Shown piece by piece: positions 52,078 through 61,031 of a stretch of 64,000 nt of DNA. The translations under genes were made by a program, and so were the position numbers. This DNA is from CAVVAL01 sp963742725 (GTDB taxonomy: Bacteria > Actinomycetota > Actinomycetes > Mycobacteriales > Cryptosporangiaceae), in NCBI GenBank assembly GCA_963742725.1, contig CAVUMX010000001.1:1-64000 (forward strand). The letters are read 5' to 3'. Each line of letters opens with the position of its first letter. Within the stretch, counting starts at the first letter, position 1. The notes under the pieces are model-generated. The model was not told the DNA's origin. It worked only from the letters and a program-made list of their open reading frames with translations, and ran no database searches.

Positions 52078-54957
52078 GTGTCGACACGATCCGTCACTGC
52101 CCCGTTTGTCGGTCGGGACCGCCAGCTCGCAGACCTGGACGGACTGGTCGCCGACGTGGTGGCCGGCCGGGGCGGGGCGGTATGGGTAGAGGGTGAAGCG
52201 GGGATCGGCAAGTCGGCGTTGCTGGATGCGGCGCTTGGCACGGTCGAGCAGCGCGGGTGTCAGGTGTTTCGGGGCGTCGCGCACGAGCTGATGCAACGCT
52301 TCCCGCTGCAGGTGCTGCTGGAGTGCCTGCAGGTCAGCGAAGCGTCGCAGGATCCGTTGCGGGCACAGATCGCGAGCATGCTCCGTGCCAGGGGCTCGGA
52401 GGTCGGTGCGGGCGATCCGGTAGTTCCAGCTTCGGAGGGGCTGCTGGCGCTGGTGGACCGGCTCTGCGCCAGCGCGCCGGTCGTTCTCGTGGTGGACGAT
52501 CTGCAGTGGGCGGACGAGCCGAGTCTGGCTGTCTGGTACCGGCTCGCTCATTCTGTGAGTCAGCTGCCGTTGTTGCTGGTCGGGGCTTGCCGTCCGGTCG
52601 GGCGGCGGGACCCGTTGAGTGGGCTGCGTCGGTCGTTGAAGTCCCAGGACGCGGCAATACTGGCGTTGGGGCCGCTGAGCTCCAGGGAGGCCGCGCAGGT
52701 CATGTCGTGCCTGCTCGGCGGGGCGCCCGGGCCGGGTCTTCGAGAGTTGGCCGAGCGGGCCGGTGGTAACCCGCTGTATCTGCGCGAGATCGCCGATGCC
52801 GTGGTCCGCGAGGAGCGCGCAACGGTCACCGGCGGGATGGTCGAGGTGGTCACGGGCACGCGGGGCGCCTTCGCGTCGCTGTCGGCGGCTATCGCGGACC
52901 GGCTTGAGTTCCTGACCGGTGACACTGCCGAGGCACTGCAGGTCGCTGCGCTGCTCGGTCCGGAGTTCGCTGCGGCCGATCTCGCCGTTGTGACCGGCCG
53001 CAGCGCGACCTCGCTCATTCCGATCGTCGAGGAGGGTGTGGCGTCCGGTGTCCTTGCCGAGTCGGGCACGCGCCTGGTGTTTCGGCACAGCTTGATCCGG
53101 GACGCGCTCGCTGCAGAGATCCCGCCCGGTCTGCGGACTGCTCTGCATCTGCAGGCGGCGCAGGCGTTGATCGCGTCGCGCGCGTCTACCGAGCGAGTCG
53201 CCGAGCAGCTGCTGGCCGCGACCGATTCCAGGGCAGTCACCGATGGCTGGGTCATCGACTGGCTCGTGGAGGCCGGGCCGCAGCTGGTCTACCGGGCCCC
53301 GACTATCGCAGCTGACCTGCTCGCCCAGACCGTGGACACCATCTCTTCCACCCATCCGCATTACGAGGAACTTGGCGCCCAGTTGGTCACCGCGGCCTGG
53401 CTGGACGGCCGCGACGCCGAGGTAGAACGGCGTGCCCGGCAGATCCTCGCCGGTGACCCGGCCCCTATGCGAAAAGCGCAGGTGGCGTGGATGCTGTCAT
53501 ACGTGCACTGTCGGTTCGGCCGGTCTGACGAGGCGATCGCAGTGGTCCTCGACGCCCTGGCAGACCACCGGCTTGACGCCGCCTGGACTGCGCGGCTACG
53601 CGCGCTGCACGTGATACCGCTGATGATCGCTAGCCGCAACGACGAGGCCGACCACGTTGCCCAGGTTGCGCTGGCCGAAGCGGAGAAGGCCGGGGATCTC
53701 GTCGCCACCGGCTACGCCCTGCATGGACTGGCCGGTGTGCGGCTGCGCGACCCGAACAAGTCCGGCGCGCTGGAATATCTCGACCGGGCGGTCGGCCTCG
53801 TGCCCGCGAGCCCCGACACCATGGACCTGCGCCTGCTGCTCCTCCTGAACCGGTCTGCGGCGCTGCAAGAGGTCGACCGACTCACCGAGGCCCTGCACGA
53901 CATCCGCGAGGCGTCACAGTTGGCCGAGCAGGGCGGCACCAGGATGCGGCGCGCAGAGCTACGCATCATGCTGGGCGAGCTGCTCTACATGACTGGCCAG
54001 TGGGACGACACGATCGCCGAGCTCGAGAATGTCGATGCGCTGTACCCGCTTTTTCGGCTGTTCCCGGACGGGCTCCGTGCCCTGATCGCCGCACACCGCG
54101 ACGACCGCGCCGGCGTAGACAAACTGCTCGCCACCTACACCGACGACAGCTTCGGTCCTGGCGATCTGCGGTACTACTCAACCCCCCTCATCCGGGCCAG
54201 GGCGCTGGTCGCCGAACGCGACGGCCACACCGGCCGCGCAACCGAGTTGCTCGCCGCCGCGCTGGCGCCCGACTGGGAATCCGAAATCTTCGTCCGCAGC
54301 ATCTGGCTACCGGACCTGGCGCGCCTCGCCACTTCCTCCGGCGACGCCGCCACAGCCCGAGCCGCGCTCGCCGCCGCGGAGTCCGACGCCACCACCGCCC
54401 CCACACCAAGCCGGATCGCCGCCGCCGAACGCTGCCGCGGCCTCATCGACCAGAACCCAGAGCTCCTGCACGCCGCCGCCGACCGGTACCGGGCTGTCGG
54501 TCGCCCCCTGGAACTCGCCAACACCCTCGAAGACGCCGCGGTGGTCCTAGCCCAGCGCGGTGACGCCGACGCCGCCCGCGCCGCACTCGACGAAGCACTC
54601 ACGCACTACGGCGACCTCGGCGCAGACTTTGATATCCGCCGCGCCAACGCCCACCTGCGCCCGTACGGCATGCGCCGCGGTCAACGCGGCGCCCGACGGC
54701 GCCCCACGACCGGTTGGGAAGCACTCACCCCCACTGAACTGAGGGTCGCCGAACTCGTTGCCGACGGTGGCTCCAACCCCGACATCGCGGTCGCCATGTT
54801 CCTGTCCCGGCGCACCGTGCAGACCCACGTATCCCACATCCTCACCAAGCTCGGCGCACGATCCCGCATCGAAATCGCCCACCAAGCCGCCAAGCACCTC
54901 CTCAACGCGACACCAGCCAATCCGCACGAACAACTACTCCGACACTCCCCCGGGTAG
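52078..54957 (+). CDS. LAL-family LuxR regulator with AAA+ ATPase (copy 2)
   Basis: 959 residues from GTG 52078, aligning from the first codons with the paralogue at 26760-29636 (SVTAPFVGR in both). Walker A is GEAGIGKSALL and Walker B VVLVVDDLQWADE. RHSLIRDALAAEIPPGLRTA marks the winged-helix part. The C-terminal HTH is LTPTELRVAELVADGGSNPD and RRTVQTHVSHILTKLG. The longest open frame adds 33 upstream codons with no ribosome site. The close similarity to the 26760 gene over the whole length indicates duplication within this genome. Inducer and targets are unknown. Confidence 0.93.
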   Translation: MSTRSVTAPFVGRDRQLADLDGLVADVVAGRGGAVWVEGEAGIGKSALLDAALGTVEQRGCQVFRGVAHELMQRFPLQVLLECLQVSEASQDPLRAQIASMLRARGSEVGAGDPVVPASEGLLALVDRLCASAPVVLVVDDLQWADEPSLAVWYRLAHSVSQLPLLLVGACRPVGRRDPLSGLRRSLKSQDAAILALGPLSSREAAQVMSCLLGGAPGPGLRELAERAGGNPLYLREIADAVVREERATVTGGMVEVVTGTRGAFASLSAAIADRLEFLTGDTAEALQVAALLGPEFAAADLAVVTGRSATSLIPIVEEGVASGVLAESGTRLVFRHSLIRDALAAEIPPGLRTALHLQAAQALIASRASTERVAEQLLAATDSRAVTDGWVIDWLVEAGPQLVYRAPTIAADLLAQTVDTISSTHPHYEELGAQLVTAAWLDGRDAEVERRARQILAGDPAPMRKAQVAWMLSYVHCRFGRSDEAIAVVLDALADHRLDAAWTARLRALHVIPLMIASRNDEADHVAQVALAEAEKAGDLVATGYALHGLAGVRLRDPNKSGALEYLDRAVGLVPASPDTMDLRLLLLLNRSAALQEVDRLTEALHDIREASQLAEQGGTRMRRAELRIMLGELLYMTGQWDDTIAELENVDALYPLFRLFPDGLRALIAAHRDDRAGVDKLLATYTDDSFGPGDLRYYSTPLIRARALVAERDGHTGRATELLAAALAPDWESEIFVRSIWLPDLARLATSSGDAATARAALAAAESDATTAPTPSRIAAAERCRGLIDQNPELLHAAADRYRAVGRPLELANTLEDAAVVLAQRGDADAARAALDEALTHYGDLGADFDIRRANAHLRPYGMRRGQRGARRRPTTGWEALTPTELRVAELVADGGSNPDIAVAMFLSRRTVQTHVSHILTKLGARSRIEIAHQAAKHLLNATPANPHEQLLRHSPG

Positions 54958-54984
54958 GAACAGCGTTCGCCTGGTGGGACCTCC

Positions 54985-55110
54985 TCGGTCCTCCGGGTCG
55001 ATCTTCGCCAGTGCTTGCAGGAAATGCGTCCAGTACTGCTGGTCGTGACCGCGGCCGACGGCGACGAGGTCCGAGCTCGAGTCCGCCGGCCACCAGCGCT
55101 CGGCGGCCTG
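54985..55110 (-). pseudogene. Possible sugar isomerase/epimerase C-terminal scrap
   Basis: One minus-strand frame gives DLVAVGRGHDQQYWTHFLQA and LAKIDPED, resembling the VGxGH...W..F...L end segment of xylose-isomerase-like TIM barrels. It lacks everything upstream. Confidence 0.3.
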
Positions 55111-55169
55111 ACCCGACTACAGGCGCTGCTCTTCGTGGACCGCTCTGAGATCGCCCGCGAGCGGTCATG

Positions 55170-56087
55170 TCACTGCATCGGGGTTTCGCGGATGAACCCG
55201 ACGACATGCCCGGCCAGCACGGCTCCCGCGTCCTCTTGCAGGAAGTGGCCAGCACCTGCGACGACGGGGTGTTGGCGGCCCCGAGCGCCGGCGATGTGCC
55301 GCTGCAGGATCGGCCCCATCGGCCCAGTGATGGGGTCGCTGTCGCTGAACGCGACGAGCGTCGGCGACGGCAGCTGGCCGAGGACGGACCATGCGGCGCG
55401 GTTGGCCGCGCTTGCGGGGTCGTTCGAAACGGTCGGCACCAGCGACGGCATCGCACGCGGACCGGCCGTGAAAGCGTCGTCGGGGAACGGTGCCTGATAC
55501 GCGGCGAGCACGTCGGGTGGGAGCTGGGTGCGGCAGCCAGCCTGTACGAACCGGCCGATATCGAGCTGCGGCGCGCTCTGAACGGTGGCACGAAACTGGT
55601 GCCACACCTCAGGCATCGGGTGGTCGCCGGTAGGCAGGCCCGTGTTGGTGGGGACCAGCCTTGCAATCCGCTCGGGGTGTTCGGCGGCCAGCCGAAGCCC
55701 GATCAATCCACCCCAGTCCTGCCCCACGAGGGTCACCGCGCGCAGATCCAGGACGTCGAACACCAGCTCACGCAGCCACTCCACGTGCCGGGCGTAGCTG
55801 TGGTCCTCGACCGTGGCGGGCTTGTCGGAGCGGCCGAATCCGACCAGGTCCGGGCAGACAACCCGCATCCCAGCCGCCGTGAACACCGGAATCAGCTTGC
55901 GGTATAGGAACGACCAGCTCGGTTCACCGTGCAAGCACAGCACGACCGGGCCATCGGCGGGACCATCCTCCACCCACGCCATTCGAAGTAGGCCAGCCTC
56001 GCCGTCGGAGACCTCCGCGTAATGCGGCACGTACCCGAAATCCGGCAACTCCGCGAATCGATCCTCCGGCGTACGCAATGTCTGCAT
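55170..56087 (-). CDS. Haloalkane dehalogenase (alpha/beta hydrolase)
   Basis: 305 residues from the ATG at 56087 (GAGG eight bases upstream). Motifs of subfamily I dehalogenases are visible. HGEPSWSFLYRK is the oxyanion/halide loop, followed by PDLVGFGRSDKP. The nucleophile D124 and halide-binding W125 are in VGQDWGG, and the base H281 is in GAGHFLQED; FSDSDPITGP lies near the acid residue. It hydrolyses a carbon-halogen bond to an alcohol. Epoxide hydrolases share much of this, but the HGEP-W and QDWGG combination favours a dehalogenase. Confidence 0.85.
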   Translation of the reverse strand: MQTLRTPEDRFAELPDFGYVPHYAEVSDGEAGLLRMAWVEDGPADGPVVLCLHGEPSWSFLYRKLIPVFTAAGMRVVCPDLVGFGRSDKPATVEDHSYARHVEWLRELVFDVLDLRAVTLVGQDWGGLIGLRLAAEHPERIARLVPTNTGLPTGDHPMPEVWHQFRATVQSAPQLDIGRFVQAGCRTQLPPDVLAAYQAPFPDDAFTAGPRAMPSLVPTVSNDPASAANRAAWSVLGQLPSPTLVAFSDSDPITGPMGPILQRHIAGARGRQHPVVAGAGHFLQEDAGAVLAGHVVGFIRETPMQ

Positions 56088-56204
56088 CCCGGCATCCTCA
56101 CACAGCCACTGGCCGCTAGCTTGTCTGCCGTTAAGGTGCCCACAGCCCCGGATCAGCACCTCCTGGGGCCCGGTTCGCCTCTCGCCCGCAGCGCGCCGTC
56201 ACTC

Positions 56205-56417
56205 CGTCTCGCCCACACCCACAAGACGTGGATGATCGGAGGCGCCATCCCCGAAATTGCACAGTGCGACCGGCTCGGGCACGCTCTGCACGGAATCCGC
56301 GGCGTCTACTCCCACACCACCGACGCCATGACCACCGCACTCACCAACAGGCTCCAACAACGCTGGACCGCCGCGATCAACGCCCAACCCGACGGCGACA
56401 CGCCCCGCGCCGCATGA
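56205..56417 (+). pseudogene. Tyrosine-recombinase integrase C-terminal relic
   Basis: The frame gives RLAHTHKTWMIGGAIPEIAQ, CDRLGHALHGIRGVYSHTTD and LQQRW, the end of a phage-type integrase (HxxR-like box, LGH, catalytic Tyr in VYSH). Everything upstream is lost and replaced by unrelated sequence. It ends 271 bases from the 3' end of tRNA-Pro, the usual kind of attachment site. The stretch 56418-56687 holds nothing else recognised. Confidence 0.7.
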
Positions 56418-56687
56418 CCGGCCAACATAGCGTCAAGGGTGCACGACAGCGACCTGCGGAAACACCCATGACCACCTTTCGGGAACCGTCAATCGCCGGT
56501 ATCCCAACAGGCGGCAACGTACCCATGCCGCGTAGATAAAGGGGTCACCTGCCCTGACCAGGCGCGCCACTTAACGATCCCGCCGCCGGCTGCTCCCAGG
56601 CGCTCCCAACCGCTCCCACAACACAGAAGCGCCCCACCAGCTCAAAAGCTGGCAGGGCATCTACCTGCGAAAACATGAACCACTCGG

Positions 56688-56761
<74 letters not shown>

Positions 56762-56813
56762 ATCGCCACGGGCTCGCCCGCGACGGGGTAAGACTACCGT
56801 AGTCCCCGAGCCT

Positions 56814-58238
56814 TTATTTGCCGGGGCGTGACCGCTTCTCCTTGACCCGGACGGACACTCCGATGGGGCTGCCGACGAAGCCGAAGTCTTCGCGGAGTCG
56901 GCGTTCGATGAAGCGCCGGTACCCGGGCTCCAGGAACCCTGTGGTGAACAGGACGAACCGCGGCGGCTTGGTGCCGGCCTGGGTCGCGAACAGCACCTTC
57001 GGCTGCTTGCCGCCCCGTACGGGCGGCGGCGTGGCCGCGATGAGTTCGCCGAGCCAGCTGTTGAGCCGTCCGGTGGGGATGCGCTGTTCCCAGCCTTCGA
57101 GCGACGTCCGGAGGGCGGGGGCGAGCTTGTCGACGGCCCGTCCGGTCTGGGCGGACACGTTCACCCGGGGCGCCCAGCGGACGCGCGCGAGGTCGCGCTC
57201 GATCTCGCTCTCCAGCTGGTACCGCCGGTCCTCGTCGAGGAGGTCCCACTTGTTGAACGCGATGACGAGCGCGCGCCCGGCGTCGACGACCATGCTGATG
57301 ACCCGCTGGTCCTGCTCGCTGATCACCTCGGACGCGTCCAGCAGCACGACGGCGACCTCGGCCGACTCGATGGCGGCCTGGGTCCGGAGACTGGCGTAGT
57401 ACTCGGCGCCGCTCGCGTGGCTGACCCGGCGCCGCAGCCCCGCGGTGTCGACGAATCGCCACGTCTCGCCGCCGAGTTCGACCATGCTGTCGATCGGGTC
57501 GACGGTCGTCCCGGCGACCGAGTCGACGACCGCGCGGTCTTCCTTCGTCAGCTTGTTCAGCAGCGACGACTTGCCCACGTTCGGACGCCCGACGAGCGCT
57601 ACCCGGCGCGGTCCGCCGGTGCCGGCGCCCTTGTCGGTCGGCGCCTCAGGCAGCACTTCCAGGATCTTGTCGAGCAGATCGCCGGAGCCCCGGCCGTGCA
57701 GCGCGGAGACGGGGAACGGCTCGCCGAGGCCCAGCGACCACAGCGCCGCCGCCTCGGACTCGGTCCGCTCGTCGTCGACCTTGTTGGCTACGACGAGCAC
57801 CGGCTTGCCGCCGCGTTGGAGGACCCGCGCCACCGACAGCTCGGTCTCGGTCGCGCCGACGACGGCGTCGACGACCAGCAGGACGGCATCGGCGGTGGCC
57901 ATGGCCACCTCGGCCTGACCCGCGATGGCTGCGGCGCGACCGCGCGCGTCCCGCTCCCACCCGCCGGTGTCGACGACCGTGAACCGGCGGCCGTTCCACA
58001 GCGCGTCGTAGGCGACACGGTCACGCGTGACCCCGGGCACATCCTGGACGACCGCTTCACGGCGCCCGATGATCCGGTTGACGAGCGTGGACTTGCCGAC
58101 GTTCGGACGCCCGACGACCGCCAGCACCGGCAGCGGCGTGACGTCGTCCACCCATTCGGCGTCGCCGGTGCCCAGCTCGGACGGATCGACGTCGTACTCG
58201 GCCGCGAACTCGACCCAGCCTGCGTCGCGGGCCGTCAC
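56814..58238 (-). CDS. der: Ribosome-assembly GTPase Der (EngA)
   Basis: 474 residues from GTG 58238, overlapping the cmk stop by four bases. Two tandem GTPase domains are present: the first with GRPNVGKSTL, DTGGWE and ANKVDDE, the second with GRPNVGKSSLLN, DTAGLRRR and FNKWDLLDE. A KH-like C-terminal domain includes FTTGFLEPGYRRFIERRL. The ~35-residue acidic N-terminal extension (residues 1-38) is common in actinobacteria. Der assists 50S subunit maturation. It is last in the core operon. Confidence 0.97.
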   Translation of the reverse strand: MTARDAGWVEFAAEYDVDPSELGTGDAEWVDDVTPLPVLAVVGRPNVGKSTLVNRIIGRREAVVQDVPGVTRDRVAYDALWNGRRFTVVDTGGWERDARGRAAAIAGQAEVAMATADAVLLVVDAVVGATETELSVARVLQRGGKPVLVVANKVDDERTESEAAALWSLGLGEPFPVSALHGRGSGDLLDKILEVLPEAPTDKGAGTGGPRRVALVGRPNVGKSSLLNKLTKEDRAVVDSVAGTTVDPIDSMVELGGETWRFVDTAGLRRRVSHASGAEYYASLRTQAAIESAEVAVVLLDASEVISEQDQRVISMVVDAGRALVIAFNKWDLLDEDRRYQLESEIERDLARVRWAPRVNVSAQTGRAVDKLAPALRTSLEGWEQRIPTGRLNSWLGELIAATPPPVRGGKQPKVLFATQAGTKPPRFVLFTTGFLEPGYRRFIERRLREDFGFVGSPIGVSVRVKEKRSRPGK

Positions 58239-58930
58239 GGCCTGGACCCGGCGGGCAGCAGCCCGAGCAGCTTCTCCACGACCTGGTCGATGCCCAGCTC
58301 GGTGGTGTCGAGCGCGACCGCGTCCTCGGCCTGCACCAGCGGGCTGTTCGCCCGCGAGCTGTCCAGCCTGTCCCGGCGGGCGAGGTCGGCCTGCGTCGCC
58401 GACACGTCCGCGCCGGACTGCTCGGCCGTGCGGCGGGCGGCGCGCGCCTCGGCGGACGCGGTCAGGAAGACCTTGAGGTCGGCGTCCGGCGCGACGACCG
58501 TACCGATGTCACGCCCTTCCACGACGATCCCGCCGGCCCCGATGATCGCCCGCTGCCGCGCGACCAGCTCGGCCCGCACCGCAGGAACCGCCGACACCGC
58601 GCTGACCGCCGCAGTCACCTCCGCGCCACGGATCTCCGCGTCCACCGGACGGCCGTCGACCGTCACGAAGACGCCCGACGGATCGGTCGTGATGACCAGC
58701 TCCGCCGACGCCAGCACCTTGGCTACGCCGTCGACATCGTGCGGATCGACGTCCGCCTCCAGAACCGCCCAGGTCAGCGACCGGTACATGGCGCCAGTGT
58801 CCAGATACCGGGCGCCCAGGGCGGTGGCGAGACGGCGTGACACCGTCGACTTCCCCGAGCCGGAAGGTCCGTCAACCGCGACCACACCCGTGAACGGGAC
58901 GGCCACCGACTCGGCGGAATGCGTACTCAC
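58235..58930 (-). CDS. cmk: Cytidylate kinase
   Basis: 231 residues from GTG 58930 behind AAAGGAGATCAC; an in-frame ATG 33 bases upstream lacks a site. The P-loop is DGPSGSGKSTVSRRLA, with GARYLDTGAMYRSLTWAVL, VVEGRDIGTVVAPDADLKVF and RRDRLDSSRANSPLVQAEDA as the CMP-binding and lid motifs. It phosphorylates CMP and dCMP. It overlaps der by four bases and follows aroH. Confidence 0.97.
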   Translation of the reverse strand: MSTHSAESVAVPFTGVVAVDGPSGSGKSTVSRRLATALGARYLDTGAMYRSLTWAVLEADVDPHDVDGVAKVLASAELVITTDPSGVFVTVDGRPVDAEIRGAEVTAAVSAVSAVPAVRAELVARQRAIIGAGGIVVEGRDIGTVVAPDADLKVFLTASAEARAARRTAEQSGADVSATQADLARRDRLDSSRANSPLVQAEDAVALDTTELGIDQVVEKLLGLLPAGSRP

Positions 58931-58996
58931 GTGATCTCCTTTAGAAAGCTGCAGCTCCATCATGCCTGCCGCACGCCTCCGAAGGCGAACCGGCGC

Positions 58997-59359
58997 TCAC
59001 TGCGGCAGGTCACGCCGCAGCGCCGCCGCTCCCCGCAGGTACACATGGTGCAGTTCGGCCCGTGCCTTCTCCGTCTCCACGTGCGCGAGCAGCCGCAACA
59101 CCCGCGGCATCGACCCCGGCACCGCGATTTCCGTCGCGCACAGCAGCGGCACGTCCGTGAAACCCAACACCCTCGCCGCGTACGCCGGGAACTCCGCCGT
59201 GAGATCGGGCGTGGCCGTGAAGACGACGCTGATCAGGTCGTCGGGGGTGATGTCGTTGCGGTCCATGACGGCCGTGATCAGCTCCGTCGTGCCTTCCAGG
59301 ATCGCCTCGCGCTCGTCGGCGTCCACCTGGATCGCACCACGCACCGCACGCACCGCCAC
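58997..59359 (-). CDS. aroH: Monofunctional chorismate mutase, AroH type
   Basis: 120 residues from GTG 59359 (GAGGGG six bases upstream); a longer start at 59386 is possible. It matches the trimeric Bacillus AroH pattern: VRAVRGAIQVDADEREAI, PDDLISVVFTATPDLTAEFP, VPLLCATEIAVPGSMPRVLR and HHVYLRGAAALRRDL. The active-site Arg (RGA), Cys/Glu (LLCATEI) and Arg (PRVLR) are kept. It converts chorismate to prephenate for Phe/Tyr synthesis. Confidence 0.93.
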   Translation of the reverse strand: MAVRAVRGAIQVDADEREAILEGTTELITAVMDRNDITPDDLISVVFTATPDLTAEFPAYAARVLGFTDVPLLCATEIAVPGSMPRVLRLLAHVETEKARAELHHVYLRGAAALRRDLPQ

Positions 59360-59392
59360 GCCAGCCCCTCTCGCCACTCCTGCCACGAAAGC

Positions 59393-60166
59393 TTAGAGTC
59401 CGACTTCCTTGTGCAGGAGTCCGACCTCGACCTGGCTAAGCCGGCGCAGCTTGCCCGGCTTGAGAGACGCCAGCTGGATCGGCCCCATCGCCGTCCGGAC
59501 CAGCTTCGACACCGGGTGCCCGACCTCCTCCAGCAGGCGCCGCACCACGTGCTTGCGGCCCTCGTGCAGGACGACCTCCACCAGGACCTTGCCGGGCAGG
59601 TTGTCGACGATCCGGAACGCGTCGACCGTCACGGGGCCGTCGTCCAGCTCCACCCCGGCGAGCAGCTGCTTCTTCACGGTGTGCTTGACGGGGCCGGGGA
59701 TCTCGGCGAGGTACACCTTGGAGACGCCGAACGACGGGTGCGTCAGCCGGTGCGCCAGCGCGCCGTCGTTGGTGAGGAGCATGAGCCCCTCGCTGTCGGC
59801 GTCCAGCCGCCCGACGTGGAAGACGCGCGTCTCCCGGTCGGCGACGTAGTCGGCGATCGAGGTGCGACCCCGCTCGTCCGACATGCTGCTCACGACGCCA
59901 CGGGGCTTGTTGAAGGCCAGGTACACCATGTTGTCGTCGAGGACGACACGCGACCCGTCGACGTGGATGACCGCCTTCTTCGGGTCGACGCGGCGGCCCT
60001 GCGTGCGCACGACCTCACCGTCGACGGACACCCGCCCGGCCTCGATCAGTTCTTCACAGGCGCGGCGCGAACCGAGCCCGGCGGCGGCGAGCACCTTCTG
60101 CAGCCGCTCGCCCTCCTGCGACGGGTCGGCGGGGGTCCAGAGCTTCTTAGGAGGTTGAGATGACAT
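59393..60166 (-). CDS. rluB: 23S rRNA pseudouridine synthase RluB
   Basis: 257 residues from the ATG at 60166, which overlaps the scpB end by 20 bases. The N-terminal S4 domain is RLQKVLAAAGLGSRRACEEL. The catalytic domain carries GRLDADSEGLMLLTNDG with the catalytic Asp, plus NKPRGVVSS and LHEGRKHVVRRLLEEVGHPV. RluB modifies U2605 in helix 89-93 of 23S rRNA. The overlap suggests coupling to scpB, as in many actinobacteria. Confidence 0.95.
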   Translation of the reverse strand: MSSQPPKKLWTPADPSQEGERLQKVLAAAGLGSRRACEELIEAGRVSVDGEVVRTQGRRVDPKKAVIHVDGSRVVLDDNMVYLAFNKPRGVVSSMSDERGRTSIADYVADRETRVFHVGRLDADSEGLMLLTNDGALAHRLTHPSFGVSKVYLAEIPGPVKHTVKKQLLAGVELDDGPVTVDAFRIVDNLPGKVLVEVVLHEGRKHVVRRLLEEVGHPVSKLVRTAMGPIQLASLKPGKLRRLSQVEVGLLHKEVGL

Positions 60167-61031
60167 CGTCGAGGGTGTCCAAATCAGGCAGGAGCGGAGC
60201 GAGCGGGGGCAGTTCGTCAAGGCTGTCCAGGCCGAGTTTCTCCAGGAACAGCGTGGTCGTGCGGTACAGGTGTGCGCCGGTCTCGGGCTCGGCGCCGCAC
60301 TCCTCGATCATGCCCCGGGTGAGCAGGGTACGGATAACGCCGTCCACAGCCACCCCCCGGATCGCCGAGATCCGCGACCGCGTCACCGGCTGCTTGTAGG
60401 CCACGACGGAGAGCGTCTCCAGCGCGGCCTGCGTGAGCCGTGCGGTCTGGCCGTCGAGGACGAACTTCTCGACGTACGGCGCGAACTCCTCGCGCGTGTA
60501 CAGGCGCCAGCCGCCGGCCGCGCGCCGCAGGTCGAATCCGCGTCCGGACTCGGTGTACTCGGCCGCCAGGGCCTCCAGCGCCGCGACGATCTCCTCGCGC
60601 GGCCGCTCCAGCACCTGGGCCAGCAGCACCTCGGCGACGGGTTCGTCCACGACCAGCAGGATCGCCTCCAGCGCCGGGCGCAACGCCTCCAACGGCAACC
60701 GGACGTTGGCCGCCTCCGGCTTGTCCGTCGCGGGCTCCTCGTCCAGCTCCTCGGTGACGTGCTCGGCGGCACCCGGCACGAACGCGGCCGCCGCCGGCAC
60801 CTCAGCCAGCTCAGGCGCCGTGGCGGGCTCGGCCGCCAGCTCGGGCGCCGTGGCGGGCTCGGACTCAGCGGCCGTGGCGGGCTCGGCCGCCGGCTCGGGC
60901 GCGGCGTCGGCCGGTGGCTCGGCTGCCGGGGCGTCAGCGGTGGACGGGTCGGGCGCCGGCTCGGTGGTGTCCTCGTCGTCGATGAACGTGACCTTGTACA
61001 GCGATCCGAACGGGTCGGTCTTGTCGTTCAC
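60147..61031 (-). CDS. scpB: Segregation and condensation protein B
   Basis: 294 residues. The first ~110 are an Ala/Pro/Glu-rich extension with repeats such as EPATAPEL, likely disordered. The remainder is the ScpB double winged helix (RPALEAILLVVDEPVAEVLL, LTQAALETLSVVAYKQPVTR, SRISAIRGVAVDGVIRTLLT). It bridges ScpA and the SMC heads in the condensin complex. Its start overlaps the scpA stop by four bases. The long extension makes it larger than the ~190-residue Bacillus protein. Confidence 0.95.
   Translation of the reverse strand: MNDKTDPFGSLYKVTFIDDEDTTEPAPDPSTADAPAAEPPADAAPEPAAEPATAAESEPATAPELAAEPATAPELAEVPAAAAFVPGAAEHVTEELDEEPATDKPEAANVRLPLEALRPALEAILLVVDEPVAEVLLAQVLERPREEIVAALEALAAEYTESGRGFDLRRAAGGWRLYTREEFAPYVEKFVLDGQTARLTQAALETLSVVAYKQPVTRSRISAIRGVAVDGVIRTLLTRGMIEECGAEPETGAHLYRTTTLFLEKLGLDSLDELPPLAPLLPDLDTLDDVISTS

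Noticed and set aside
51949..53361. A 470-codon minus-strand frame
   Set aside because: Antisense to the third LAL gene. Arg-rich, no ribosome site, no domain.
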